From Datisca glomerata (Eukaryota; Streptophyta; Magnoliopsida; Cucurbitales; Datiscaceae), in contig QANY01002375.1 of assembly GCA_003255025.1 (NCBI GenBank), forward strand, positions 186,001-250,000: 64,000 bases of DNA, in the 5' to 3' direction. The notes below the pieces were generated by a model that was not told the DNA's origin, searched no databases, and was given only the letters and a program-made list of their open reading frames with translations. Positions 34,153-45,039 of the stretch are shown one piece after another (within the stretch, counting starts at the first letter, position 1; each line of letters opens with the position of its first letter). The translations under genes were made by a program, and so were the position numbers.

Positions 34153-36093
34153 TCAAGCCACCATTTGCTCCTGTTCCATATAAAGGTGCTCAACCAATGC
34201 AGGAAGCATCATCTTCTCAGAACTTCCATTGTCAAGGTGACAAAGATCCTCAAAACCAAAATGCTCGGGATTCTCGATCGAAGCATCCTTCACCAAGGAA
34301 TGAACCCAAGACACATCCGGCTCATCCGAGGCTACTTGCATCGTGGCTGCAGTTGTTCCAAAATTGCTACTACTGCTTCTGAACCCGAAAGAAGCAGATT
34401 TCCTCAACTTGTTAAGCTCCTCTCTTTGAACCCCCCAGTCCAATTTCCCGTTGGGTGATCCCCAATCCGAAATATTAGAAGGCATTGCTGTCGACCCCGA
34501 ATGTCGGTTCACAGAGCTTCGTTCAATGAAGCTCTGACTTCGTTTTGCAAAGGCAGCGGCCCTCGAACTCAATGCTGAAGCCTCAAATGCCCCACATGAT
34601 GAAACCCCATATGACTGTGATGATGAGATGATGCTGGCCGGGTAGCTTGAGCGTAGATGCTGATTCGCAGATTGAAGCCTTTGGATCCCGGTAGGAGATT
34701 GCAACTGGGAATGGGATGCCACCGTTTCCAGTGAAGCTGCTTGTAATTGAAACAAAATTGCAGGGTCTATTGATCCAAATATATCTTCAAGGTTAGTTGG
34801 CTTGAGTCCTCCACGCCTGTTCAAATCCACAAATCTTTCGCTAGAGGGCATGAAAGGTGAAGCATTAGACAAGCCATTGTTCCAATTAGATGGGGAGGGA
34901 AGACCAGATAACTCATTATCTAAATCCATGTCTCTAGCACCCAGTGCAGCTTTCAACCAGCTACCTGGTAGTTGTAAGGCGGGTGGTGCAATATTTGACT
35001 GATTTTGCCACATATTTACAGATCCACCCATAGGGGAAGAAACCGTAGGGCTAAGTAACCCAATATCAAGTGAAGAACCGGGATATGATCTCGGAGATGG
35101 TACAGTGGAACCAGTTGAAGCGTACAACGGGCGGAGCTCTTCTAGCTTGTGGGCAAAGAAACAAACCCTTCGGGCACATCCTGTTTCGTCCTTGCAAAGT
35201 CGGGTCCGATACTGAGCAGGGTGAAGCCAACACTCGAAAATCCCGTGTGCGTATTCACAACTGTCTCCTTGCCTACACGAGCCTTTCCTGAACTCCGGGC
35301 AAGGGACACAACTATAATGATATTTTCTCGGATCACGTCGCCTAGCGTTCTCACCAGGGTGGACGAAGGGGCACTCGGTCCAATCGTGGGAGTAAGCCCT
35401 AGAGCATGGTTTCACCTTGAATGTATACATTCTAAACTCGTCCGTGCTATATATCCCGTTCTTGATGTCTGGAAGTGAAAGATCGATCCGATGCTCTTTC
35501 TTGTCAGCCCCCTCCTTTAAAACCTGAGTTATTGGTATCTCGAGCAATTCTTGTTCTTCAGATATACCAAATGCTTCTCCATTAGCACATCTCTGTAACA
35601 TGACTTCAAGTAATTTCTTCGTCAAATCAGTTATAGGGGCAATTAAGTCACTAGGGCAGTTTCCATTGGCATCCATAGCATTTACATCAGCAGAAGCATC
35701 AAGCAAGGCCTTAACGACCCAAGGTGCAAGAGAAGAACCACCAGCAACAGCACAATGGAGGGCTGTTGCCCTATCCAAACCACAAACCTGATTAACATCG
35801 ATCTGACCGGTTTCAAGTATATAACTAAGCACATCCATGCTTCCAAACATGGCAGCAATCATTAGAGGCGTCCTTGTTTCGTAACACATCCTTTTTGAAC
35901 CGAGTCGCCTCCCATACCACATGCTTGCCTCATCAACATCACGACTTTCTTCCTCTATAGCACTTTTAAAACCAATCAGATCATCAGATGCTGATAATTC
36001 AAGCAATATAGAGCAGTTATATTGTTTCTCAATCTCCCCCTCCATCATGGAACCACCAGGGCTAGCAGGTTTCCTCTGAGAACCACTGCACAT
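34153..36093 (-). CDS. Ankyrin-repeat RR-type tandem CCCH zinc-finger protein (TZF7/8-like)
   Basis: An intact 646-residue protein. Residues 74-145 form ankyrin repeats (TPLMIAAMFGSMDVL, TALHCAVAGGS, DVNAMDANG). The arginine-rich segment holds C230 to H245. Two CCCH fingers follow: C265-x7-C-x5-C-x3-H283 and C300-x5-C-x4-C-x3-H315. The remainder is Ser-rich, ending with DVSWVHSLVKD, as in the Arabidopsis AtTZF7/OXS2 and AtTZF8 group. Relatives bind AU-rich RNA or DNA, shuttle between nucleus and cytoplasm and act in ABA, salt and oxidative-stress responses. I place the start at MCSGSQRK (36,093), as in the family; the frame extends 17 codons upstream but that overlaps a splice acceptor. The coding region has no intron, as usual for the family. 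A regulatory role here is inferred from homology. Confidence 0.93.
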   Translation of the reverse strand: MCSGSQRKPASPGGSMMEGEIEKQYNCSILLELSASDDLIGFKSAIEEESRDVDEASMWYGRRLGSKRMCYETRTPLMIAAMFGSMDVLSYILETGQIDVNQVCGLDRATALHCAVAGGSSLAPWVVKALLDASADVNAMDANGNCPSDLIAPITDLTKKLLEVMLQRCANGEAFGISEEQELLEIPITQVLKEGADKKEHRIDLSLPDIKNGIYSTDEFRMYTFKVKPCSRAYSHDWTECPFVHPGENARRRDPRKYHYSCVPCPEFRKGSCRQGDSCEYAHGIFECWLHPAQYRTRLCKDETGCARRVCFFAHKLEELRPLYASTGSTVPSPRSYPGSSLDIGLLSPTVSSPMGGSVNMWQNQSNIAPPALQLPGSWLKAALGARDMDLDNELSGLPSPSNWNNGLSNASPFMPSSERFVDLNRRGGLKPTNLEDIFGSIDPAILFQLQAASLETVASHSQLQSPTGIQRLQSANQHLRSSYPASIISSSQSYGVSSCGAFEASALSSRAAAFAKRSQSFIERSSVNRHSGSTAMPSNISDWGSPNGKLDWGVQREELNKLRKSASFGFRSSSSNFGTTAATMQVASDEPDVSWVHSLVKDASIENPEHFGFEDLCHLDNGSSEKMMLPALVEHLYMEQEQMVA

Positions 36094-36126
36094 CGAAATC
36101 CCCCTCTTTAAAGACTTCCCCAAAAT

Positions 36127-36595
36127 CTGAAACATATATTTCAAAAGGAAACTTTATAAGGGAAAGAACAAAAAGGATTTACGGATAGCTTCAGAAAATT
36201 GACATTGAAAACTGAAAATTTCAAAGGTTTCAGAGAAGAAACTGAAAAACATAACCCAAACAGAAGAAAGAGTGGTACCCACCCACTCTTTAGCGTCACG
36301 ACTAAAAACACAAACAAAAACTGCCCAAATTCAGGTACATATGAAACAAGAATTTGTTAGGATCCAAACAAAAAACCACAAAAAAGAAGGATAAATGGAG
36401 AATTCATAACTACAGGCACTTATAGTTATCAAAACTGAAAATCCAAGGACACCCAATACCCAAAAGTTAAAATTATTTGCATTTCCTACAATTTTTCTGA
36501 GGAAGTTTAACAGATTCGAGTAGAATTAACCACCATATAAACTCCAGTCACCCATGATATGAATTATGAATCAGAATGATCGAGAATAAACTTAC
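36127..36595 (-). other. Intron in the 5' leader of the zinc-finger gene
   Basis: Minus-strand donor GAG|GTAAGTTT at 36,595 and acceptor TATATGTTTCAG ending at 36,127, 469 bp. The exon resumes 33 bases before the MCSG start codon. The upstream leader exon lies from 36,596 to roughly 36,750. The intron contains no ORF. Leader introns are common in stress-regulated plant genes. Confidence 0.7.
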
Positions 36596-36599
36596 CTCA

Positions 36600-37320
36600 A
36601 GAGCAGAACAGAAACTGGAAGTGGGTGAGTTTTGTTTTTCAGCTAGCCGGTTTTTAACTATACCAACGAAAGCTACAGAAGAAAATGGACTTTTCTTCGC
36701 TCGTCTTTAATGGGTTTGGGGAGAAAAAGACGAGGGCTATGAACCTACCCCTCTGCCACCTCCGTCGCTTTCTTTTTCTTCTTTTTCTTTTCTGTTGTTT
36801 CCCTCTGGAAAATGAAACTCAAATTCAAACCCAAATGAAATACAGGATCATATGTCTGTTTCTCTTTAAATTTTAAGACTGCTAATTTTTCATTTCAAAA
36901 TATAAATAAAACGTTATATTTGAAAACAATTTTAGATTATAAATTTTAAGTAATTAAATGATATATCAATTATTACTAGATTAATGTAATAAATAATTTT
37001 AATGATTAATAAACTAATTACATATTAAATTTAAAACATCACTTAATAAATTAACAGTTTAACTTAATTAACACAGATTAATCCATATTTAACTAATAAA
37101 ATAAATTCATTCAATTGCTATATTGCCACGTGTCGTTCATCGGTATAAACGGCCACACCAAAAGTGATCCTGTAGATATTCCGGATTGTCACGCTTTACG
37201 CGTTTCTGGTTTTGGTGGATGACGTGGCAGCACTTGTACCGTCCAGTGGAATAAAATTGCAAAGCACTAACATAACTCTGCTAGTCTTACTGGCTGTCAC
37301 ATAAGGAGAGAAAGGGGAAG
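36600..37320 (-). promoter_or_regulatory. Leader exon and promoter region of the zinc-finger gene
   Basis: The leader (minus strand) includes a GA-rich stretch near 36,760-36,800. Upstream lies AT-rich sequence, then a GC-richer block at 37,125-37,240 with a G-box CACGTG at 37,127-37,132 (in CCACGTGTC) and ACGTGGC at 37,222-37,228. A pair of ABRE-like sites about 95 bases apart would suit ABA or stress control. No TATA box is assigned; the start site is not determinable here. Confidence 0.45.
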
Positions 37321-37517
37321 TTTATTGGATAACACATCACACACTGAGGGTTATTTCCTTGGTTTTCTTAAACCTATTTGTCTGTCATTGACAAGGAGCT
37401 GCAAAGCTGTGACAGTGTCTGAATTCACGCATGGATATTTTGCGCAATGGGCCACCGAATTTCTTGAATCTATCGAGCCTGCGATATTTTCTAGAATGTC
37501 ATTTTGGTCCTCTTGGC

Positions 37518-37603
37518 TTTGATTTTTATGTATTATTATTAGGTTAGGCAACGACGACGTTTTGATTTTTATGTATTATTATTAGGTTAGGCAACGACGA
37601 CGT
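37518..37603. repeat. Perfect 43-bp tandem duplication
   Basis: 37,518-37,560 and 37,561-37,603 are identical, each ending in GGCAACGACGACGT. Identity of both copies suggests a recent event. Confidence 0.9.
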
Positions 37604-39280
37604 TCTTATTGAATGGGGCTACCCTATTATACTATAATGCTACCATGCTATTTGTTGAACAAATTGTTTGAGTATTTTTTAGACTTCTCAACCTTAAAAC
37701 TTAGATTAAGATGTGATTTTTTTCCACACTAGTCAATTTATACTACACGCAAAATTGAATTTATATATTTTTAGCTAAAATTATTATTTATAGTAGTATT
37801 TTATTTATATAAATTAAAAATAAATATATTTAGCACCAAATTATTTTAATTTATGAGAGTAAAATCAAATGAATTTTATGTTACTATAATTTTTATTTTT
37901 TTGATATACTATTTTTAACTAAGTTGTAAAACATCATGCATGTTTTAAAAACTAAGAGAAATAGTGGAAACATGCTCTCAAAATTTAAAAGAAAAAATGT
38001 CTATCTTAAGAACTAAATTATCAATTTCATATTTTAGTTTGAACTTGATCTTATACTTTTCATTTGTATTACAAATTTAATTTTTTATTTGTAAAATTTG
38101 TGTAACTATACTTATATGGTATACTAATTATACCAACATATAAAATATAGCATAACTAAGGTTTCTAAAAATGTGTTATATTTAAATTATATTTCAAATC
38201 ATATTACTTATATTTTCTAAAGATAATTCACTTCATATTAAAATAGATTAGTATAAAAATGTAGTTTTTCCTGTAACTTTTTAAATAATAAATTATTACA
38301 AAGATGTGGTTTTTCCAATAACTTTTAAAATAGTTTGATAAAATTTATTTAAAATTATAAAATTAAAATTAGCTTAAAAATTATTTATTAATTAATTATT
38401 TTTTCTAAATTCATTAAATAGGTTAATGAATTGAAAAAATTAAAGTCCATTTTGATCAATTTTATTATAGTTGTAAAAATAATCAATTTTATTATACTTG
38501 TTGGATAAACATGAACATGACTCTGATACTAGTGTTGGGTGTTGTTGAACATTCTCAACATCAAAAGCTAACTTAAGATGTGAGTTTTAACTAATACTTG
38601 TAAACTGACTACCAGTTTCTTTCATAACTGATGTGAGATAACCCCAACACAATGCATATATTTGCTATTAATATATTATTTGTTAATGTTAACCTAAAGA
38701 TACTTAAAAAGCAATGAAATTCACAATGTATATATATATATATATATATATTCATTTGTCACGTTTAAATATGAGATTACATACTTATTAACTCATAAAA
38801 ATATTGAATATCACAGTGTTACAAAACGTATTTCAATTTTCTTGTATTTATGGTGATCATGGCTAACTTACACATGTTATGACTAATTTCAACAGTCTTC
38901 TACATCGTGTTCTCAAAAAAATTCTTCATCAACCATATTAAATCACTGGTTGTAACACAGAAAAATGACATCCTAAGAAATTGTTTTGCCCCTAAAAATC
39001 ACACCAATAAGAAAATTTTGAGTTCAATTAAACTTTATTGTTATTAAGTTTGCCAAGCTTAACCATTTTGGTGATGTAGCGAATATTGTAGATGCTAGAA
39101 ATCTACTGTCAGAGTTGTTGCAATGTGTCACCTGATCATTGGATAATGAACCTGAGAGTAAGATAAAAGAGTGAACATAAGAGTATCAACTTGACACTGG
39201 TGTGGTGTCTAGCCAATTATACTCTGACACTCAGGTCAATAACGATTTTGACAGTGTGAGGCCAGAGAGTTAGAGAATGA
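37604..39280. other. AT-rich intergenic region
   Basis: No gene recognised. Contents are AT-rich sequence, a (TA)n microsatellite at 38,729-38,751, and a block at about 38,533-38,655 that starts TGTTGGGTGTTG and ends ACCCCAACA, which may be a decayed small element. Confidence 0.4.
38729..38751. repeat. (TA)n microsatellite
   Basis: Eleven uninterrupted TA units. Confidence 0.9.
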
Positions 39281-39289
39281 CAAGTGAGT

Positions 39290-39520
39290 AATTGAAAGAT
39301 TCAAGTAGTCATAAAAAAACTACTTGAACCCTTCAACTACTCATAGTTCATTTTCTCCCTTTTTAGACGTAAAAAAATCTAAAATAGTCATAAAAAGTTA
39401 CTTGAACCCTTCAAGTAGTCATAGAAAATTACTTGAACATTTCAAGTAGTCACCTGGTGTTTGACTTGCTGTCTGAGAAAATAAAAAATAACTACTTGAA
39501 GGGTTCAAGTAGTCACCTAA
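39290..39520. repeat. Cluster of inverted ACTTGAA/TTCAAGT repeats (foldback)
   Basis: The block TTCAAGTAGTCA and its complement occur at least six times in alternating orientation. One copy forms a near-perfect hairpin at about 39,492-39,514 with 10-bp arms (ACTACTTGAA / TTCAAGTAGT) and a GGG loop. No coding potential. Confidence 0.8.
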
Positions 39521-39739
39521 AGAAGAAGAATGAGCTTTGTTGAATAAAAGAGAAAAATAAGAAGAAGAAGAAAATGTGATTTGATTTATTTGATTATTCA
39601 TTGGGAATGGAAGAGAATTTGGTGAGATTATTAATATTTAATTGAATAGAGTGCGTCCCAGAGTATACAATTTTGATTTTTCAAAAAGTGGTATATTATG
39701 TCCTAATCCAAAATTGAAAAGGTACATTATTCCAAATAA

Positions 39740-39995
39740 CCCTAAATTTTATACAACTCATATCTATTATGCATGAGAAACAGCCATGTATATCGAGAAT
39801 AATCATGTATAAGAATGACAAAGTACTTTGACACCCCCCATAGTGTCATTAGGTGAAGGTGCCTATATGTTAGAATGAACTAAATCAAATGGTTCCAAAG
39901 CTATTATTATTAAAAGGAAGAGCGTTATGTTTTGCAAGTTGATAAGATAAACATTGAAAATGATCATTAATAACAGAACCTAAGTTATTGCAAGA
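39740..39995 (-). pseudogene. Ty1/copia integrase fragment
   Basis: Minus-strand translation gives CLSYQLAKHNALPFNNN, a one-base shift, EPFDLVHSNI, then GGVKYFVILIHDYSRYTWLF and LMHNRYELYKI. These match the zinc region and the first catalytic block of copia integrases (QLAKxxxLPF ... FDLIHSDIWGP ... DDYSRYTW). The first catalytic Asp is Asn and the second block has His-Asp. It is bounded on the right by an unrelated insertion near 40,050. Confidence 0.75.
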
Positions 39996-40049
39996 AATTA
40001 AGATACGCAATCGACTGAATGAAACGTGTCCTAACTAGGGGTGCTAGAG

Positions 40050-40330
40050 ACTGAGGGTAGAGTTAGATGAGACAGATCCTAAAATATGATTGGAGGATGT
40101 GATGTGTGGTGGTAAGTGGAGTGTTAAAGGATGTTATCTCACATCGAATGTTGATGAGAATCTGTCTATGTTTATATACATGTTGGGCTCCTCCACCTAA
40201 CACCAATTGGTTAGGTGGAGAGATCCAATAGACAATTAATTTAGATGTTACTTTGAAAGAGTTAAAAAAACGGAACTGTATGAACATTGAAAGATGGTTG
40301 CTACAATAATTAAAGGAAAACGTCAAGGTA
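40050..40330. other. Possible LTR or small element fragment
   Basis: The block contains TATCTCACATCGA, TTTATATACATGTTGGGC and CACCAATTGGTTAGGTGGAG, a combination that recurs in plant LTR or TRIM elements. It interrupts the decayed copia fragment. Family and limits are not established. Confidence 0.35.
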
Positions 40331-40918
40331 CGCTAATTAGGTAAGCATGCCCAAGAAAATTAGTATTAGATTAGAGACAAAGTCACATAATTTTCCATGT
40401 CTGATTGAAGAAATATTGCCTTTCTGTATTAATTGCAGAGTTGACATACATTAGACTTTTCAATTTTATATAATAGGTTTAAGAAAAATGCTATGTGGCA
40501 TTGTAGAGTTTGATATTTTTAAGATTTATCAGTTATATGATCTCATCTTAAGTATGATAAAATGTATATGTAAGAAAACTATGCGATGTATGAATAATCT
40601 CACACCACGTGTATTTTCAAGTTATAATGGTGCTTAGCATAGCAGTACTACATTTTGTTGCCTTACTAAAGAAGTTTTTAGGTAAATATGTCATTTGCAA
40701 AATTTATTTATTAAATAACTGGTAAAAATAATAATAAGGAGAATAACCTTCTTACAAAAAATAATAAAATTGTAAACTACATTTATATGTAACCCATCAA
40801 CTATATTAATGGTAGATTTTATCCTAATTAATAACTAAACTAAATGACTTTGAATTTTGAATTATAAAAATTATCTGCGCATTTTAAGTTACTTAAAAAA
40901 TCAAAGGCTATTTCATTT
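40330..40918. other. Intergenic sequence
   Basis: AT-rich sequence. The first 150 bases may hold more of the decayed minus-strand copia element. No gene recognised. Confidence 0.35.
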
Positions 40919-41110
40919 AGTTCCTCCCACTGCTTGGGAGCTTACGGTTTCATCTTCTATTTCACTCCCCGATGGGGGTTCTTTTCACCCTTCCCTCACG
41001 GTACTACTTCGCTATCGGTCACCCAGGAGTCTTTAGCCTTGCAAGGTGGTCCTTGCTGATTCACACGGGATTCCACGTGCCCCATGCTACTCGGGTCAGA
41101 GCGTAAGCTA
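40919..41110 (-). pseudogene. Mitochondrial 26S rRNA fragment (NUMT)
   Basis: About 190 bases are large-subunit rRNA in antisense orientation, with the conserved blocks CACGGTACTACTTCGCTATC, GGTCACCCAGGAGTCTTTAG and CTACTCGGGTCAGAGCG. The variable part (GCAAGGTGGTCCTTGCTGATT) is, as far as I recall, of the plant mitochondrial rather than the plastid type. The block is GC-rich and ends abruptly in AT-rich DNA on both sides, as expected of an organelle insertion. It cannot yield a functional rRNA. Confidence 0.8.
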
Positions 41111-42900
41111 TTAAATCTGTATATTAATCATAAATAATATATATTTTAATTATTTTCACAATATAAATTTTCGTATATACCGCTTTAGTAATAAATAATA
41201 AGGTTTTATTATTATTTCTATTATATATATAATAGTAAGATTACATATTTTCAAATATTGATGTCAGTTTTTACTATTCAGGTAATATAGACAAAAAATA
41301 TTAATTGATATTACTAAATATTTTTATTAATAAACTTTTTATTATTTTTAATTTAATTTATGAAAATAATAATTATCAGAATAATGATGAACTGTTGACT
41401 AGTTTAGGAAAATAATTATTGTATATTTCTAATAATTATGAAAATCTTTATGTGAGCATTATTGCAATCCATATAATATGTTGATTTTCTTATCTACGCA
41501 AAGTCTATAAATATATTGTGAAAAAATCTGCAATAGATTCACTCCGAATTTATATTTATTTAATTTATTAGTAAATATGTATTTACCTGAAAATCATAAT
41601 TAATTTTTCTAAAAATAAAGAGTTGCTCCATCATTAAAAAGGAATATGTGTTTAATGAAAAATTATAGATTTAATAAAAAGTCTACGTTAATAAATGTAA
41701 TTACTCTAAGATTATATCTATTTATTTTATTAGTAAAATATATTTGCTTAAAAATCAAAACTAATTTCATTAAAAATAAGAGATTATTCCATCTTTAAAT
41801 AATATGCATTTATTATATAAGTAACTATATGAGAAAATAATTAGAAATAATTAAATATTTAATAAAAATAAATACACAATTCACATTATTTTTATTTTTT
41901 AAAATAATATCTCACGTATATAAATATTTTTTAGATTTTTATGTAATAATGAAAGTGTTAGTTAGATTTTTTATATTATTAAAGTTAGTCAAAATTTTCA
42001 ATATATCTCATGTATACATTTTTTGTCTTATCAATTTTTGAAATTATTAGACTCACCAATTTTATTTTGTTTCACTAAGAAAATCTAAATATTTTTTTTC
42101 AAAGTTATCAAAGAACAACTAAATTATTATCTTTTTGCTTATAAATTATTCAGAACTACTTTTTAGTCATTTATTTAATATAAATTAAATATAGTAATTG
42201 TTTAGATAATATCATTTTATTTATTACTCAAATATTAATAATAATTATCTTAGAGAATAATGAAATGAGGAGGACATTTATGATCAAACTAACTTAATTA
42301 TTAACTTAACTATTTTTAAAAATAATTAAAAACTTATTACACTCTACTAAAATGATTAAATGCAACTTTACTGAAGCCCAAACCTGTAAAAGTAGATGAT
42401 AATTGGAACTTTATCGAAGCCCAAGCCTACAGAATCAGTTACCCCTTCCAGTTGATGTCATTTATGTCCATGACCCATTTTTCAAAAGTACGGAAAATTT
42501 TCAACTTCAATTTCTTTAGGGCAAGCCACTTATGTTTCCTTAAATTTTTGTCCATTTTCCTTTGATCCACAAAAATTTTAAAAATGACATCATACTCGAG
42601 AACTTTCAAAACCTATTCATGTGATCCTTTTCTAAATAGACGTTATAAAATGAAATAGAATAATCATGTGCACAATACATGATCGTTTTTGCGCATCTTA
42701 ATTTAAAAGTAAAATCTACTTGTGTCCGTCAATTTCCACTTTGTTCTTAAAACTATGAAAAAGAACATTAAAACTATAAAAAAGAACATTATAGTGCCTT
42801 GACTTTCAGAGCTGCAACCTTAATGTTCATTTTTGGGTTCTCTCTCCACTCCATTTTTGTTGGAAATGTGAGAATTGAAAATGGATGGAAGTTAGATTGA
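41111..42900. other. AT-rich gene-free stretch
   Basis: Strongly AT-rich. No ORF, repeat or RNA gene recognised. Near 42,370-42,440 a short AAGCCCAA(A/G)CCT motif occurs twice. Confidence 0.4.
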
Positions 42901-42947
42901 ATGGTGAGTTGTTTTGTGAAGAAAGTCTTTCTTTGTAAGGAAGTCTT

Positions 42948-43178
42948 GTGTCACATTGTAAAGTCAGAAAAGTTTCCACTAATTATAAGCTTTATCACAA
43001 ACCAGGTCATAACTTTGGAAAGAAAAAAAAAACTGCTTTGGATTTAAAGCTTTCCAAAGCGCATGTGGCGTGGTGTGTTGTTGGTGCCTTAGTGGTGTAC
43101 TTGACACTTATATATTGTTTTTTATTCAACTATGTGACAGATTCTAGGCGGTTATTGGAAGGTCTTACTTCAAGTTAA
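42948..43178 (+). pseudogene. Small membrane-protein-like ORF or gene fragment
   Basis: 76 residues ending at a TAA. The N-terminal third is basic (YKLYHKPGHNFGKKKK), followed by a hydrophobic helix of about 24 residues (HVAWCVVGALVVYLTLIYCF), then a short tail. This is the profile of a type II single-pass protein N-terminus, as in plant Golgi enzymes. The frame begins at a GTG; the nearest ATG (42,901) is in another frame, so a frameshift or an upstream exon is possible. I do not recognise the family. It may be the captured or truncated first exon of a host gene. Confidence 0.4.
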
Positions 43179-43199
43179 TGAATCCCTCAGTTTTCCTTT

Positions 43200-44900
43200 A
43201 AGCATTTACGTTGGGCTAAATATAGGTCATTAGATCTTTGAAAAGATCTAGGCCGTCAGATGAATTACAAACCTATGACTTGCTTAACCGGTCACCCATC
43301 AAAGCTTCCAAAGGAAGCTTTGCACTTCTTCATCGAAAGCTTCAACTGAAGCTTATAAGCTTAAGTTTGTAACCTTCTCCTTCGACTTCAACCCAAAACC
43401 TAGGGCACACAAACTTAGTTTCTCCTCCAACGCGAATGACCAAAATCTAGGGCACGTGAAGATCAATTTCTCCTTCGACCAAAACCCAGGGCACACGAAC
43501 TCATGAAATTTAGAAGTTTCTCCTTTCCTTCGACTTCAACCCAAAAGATAGGGCACACGAATGATCAATTTCTCTTCCAATGAATTCTATCTCCAACGCG
43601 AACGACCAATTTCTTCCTGTCCGAGTTGATTCTGAACGTTTCTCAGAAGTCTCAGAAGTTCACCCAAGAAGCTCAAAGTGGAAGCTCCCACACGAAGCTC
43701 GCTTAGGAGAAATCTCAGAAGTTCGTCTCACAAGTAAGATATGATCTTTTAAAAAAAATTTTGATTCTGCTTACATTCTTAGTTCGCATGCTTCACTAAT
43801 GTGTGTATATTATCTGATGGAAGTATAGTTTTAAATTTCTTCATTAATCACAGCGACAAGGGTTTTTCTAGATTTTATCAGTTCTTTTTTATTTAGCTCT
43901 ATTCGATAACCAAAGCATATTCTATAAGAAATGTAATTTGGGAATGATTTGCATAAATTTCTGATTCTGCTTACATTTTTAGTTCTCAAGCTTCACTGAT
44001 GTGTTTATATTATATTGATGGCAGTATAGTTTTAAATTTCTTCATTTATCACGGGGTTTGTCTTGGTTTTATCATTTCTTTTTATTTTAATTCTATTCCA
44101 TATCCAAAATATTATTCTATGAAAAATGTAATTTGGGAATAATTTACAAAAATAGTCCTAGTAAAATTTGAGAAACGAGCATTAGTAATCCCATTTTATA
44201 TTTTTGGACATACTTTTTGCATGTTCATGTAAATATGTTGACCTTGGTAGTCAGCTAATGTGATTCTTGTTGAGGAGAAGCATTTGCCTATGTGAGTTTA
44301 TTTTATTATCTTGTTATCTGATTCAATTATTTTTCTACCTTATCACATTCAATAAAAATATCACATTCTTCACGTTTTTCTTGATAGTCAGAAGAGAAGG
44401 ACCGGTCATCTAATGTTGACCTTGGTAGTCAGCTAATGTGATTCTTGTTGAGGAGAAGCATTTGCCTATGTGAGTTTCTTTATTATCTTGTTATCTGATT
44501 CAATTATTTTTCACATTCAATAAAAATATCACATTCTTCACATTTTTCTTGATAGTCAGAAGAAAAGGACCGGTCATCTCTCTAGATGTTGTTCAAATTG
44601 ACTAATCTCAACTAATGAAGCTTACCTATAAACTAAATTGGCCAACTTATGAAGCATTTGTGGCTTGTTTGAGGCTATCCTCACGCATTGCAACTTGATC
44701 CCGAGAGTAAAATGGTGTCGCTGAACTACTTATTAAAAAGTACCGGGATTTGCATCCTGTTCTGTTACTTTCTTATGTAATATTTGTGTAGTTATGTATA
44801 GAAGTAGGTTTGAAGTGTGTTTTTTTATTGTTTAGAAGGGATTTGTATCAACATAAATATTCATTTGTAGTGGTATTGAATTCAATAAGTGAAAATTGTT
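43200..44900. repeat. Noncoding region with three sets of short tandem duplications
   Basis: Four degenerate repeats of an (A)CCCAAAACC(T/C)AGGGCACACGAA type lie at about 43,391, 43,441, 43,481 and 43,541, amid many AAGCTT motifs. A 200-bp duplication occupies 43,761-43,960 and 43,961-44,155. A 178-bp duplication starts at 44,235 and 44,413 and ends near 44,579, with the second copy shortened. No coding frame. The order leader-like, donor-like (CAAGTAAGAT near 43,731), T-rich suggests a former transcribed unit, but this is speculative. Confidence 0.65.
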
Positions 44901-45039
44901 AATGTTTGTATTGACAAATTAGAAATTTTGAGATAAAAAGCATTATGTTACTCCACATAGCAACCGTGTGTACTGGCTTCACCAATGCCTTATATGAATT
45001 GATGAAATGGAAGGACCTTACAAAGAGTATATATTAAGT

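Noticed and set aside
34069..34458. 129-residue + strand ORF starting in the poly-G tract.
   Set aside because: It contains Ns and runs antisense through the 3' end of the zinc-finger coding region; a shadow frame.
35070..35791. Several + and - ORFs of 60-109 residues within the zinc-finger gene.
   Set aside because: All overlap the intact 646-residue minus-strand CDS in other frames and show no family similarity.
37325..37551. Two opposed ORFs of about 65 residues upstream of the zinc-finger gene.
   Set aside because: They overlap each other on opposite strands and show no recognisable motif; probably chance ORFs in promoter DNA.
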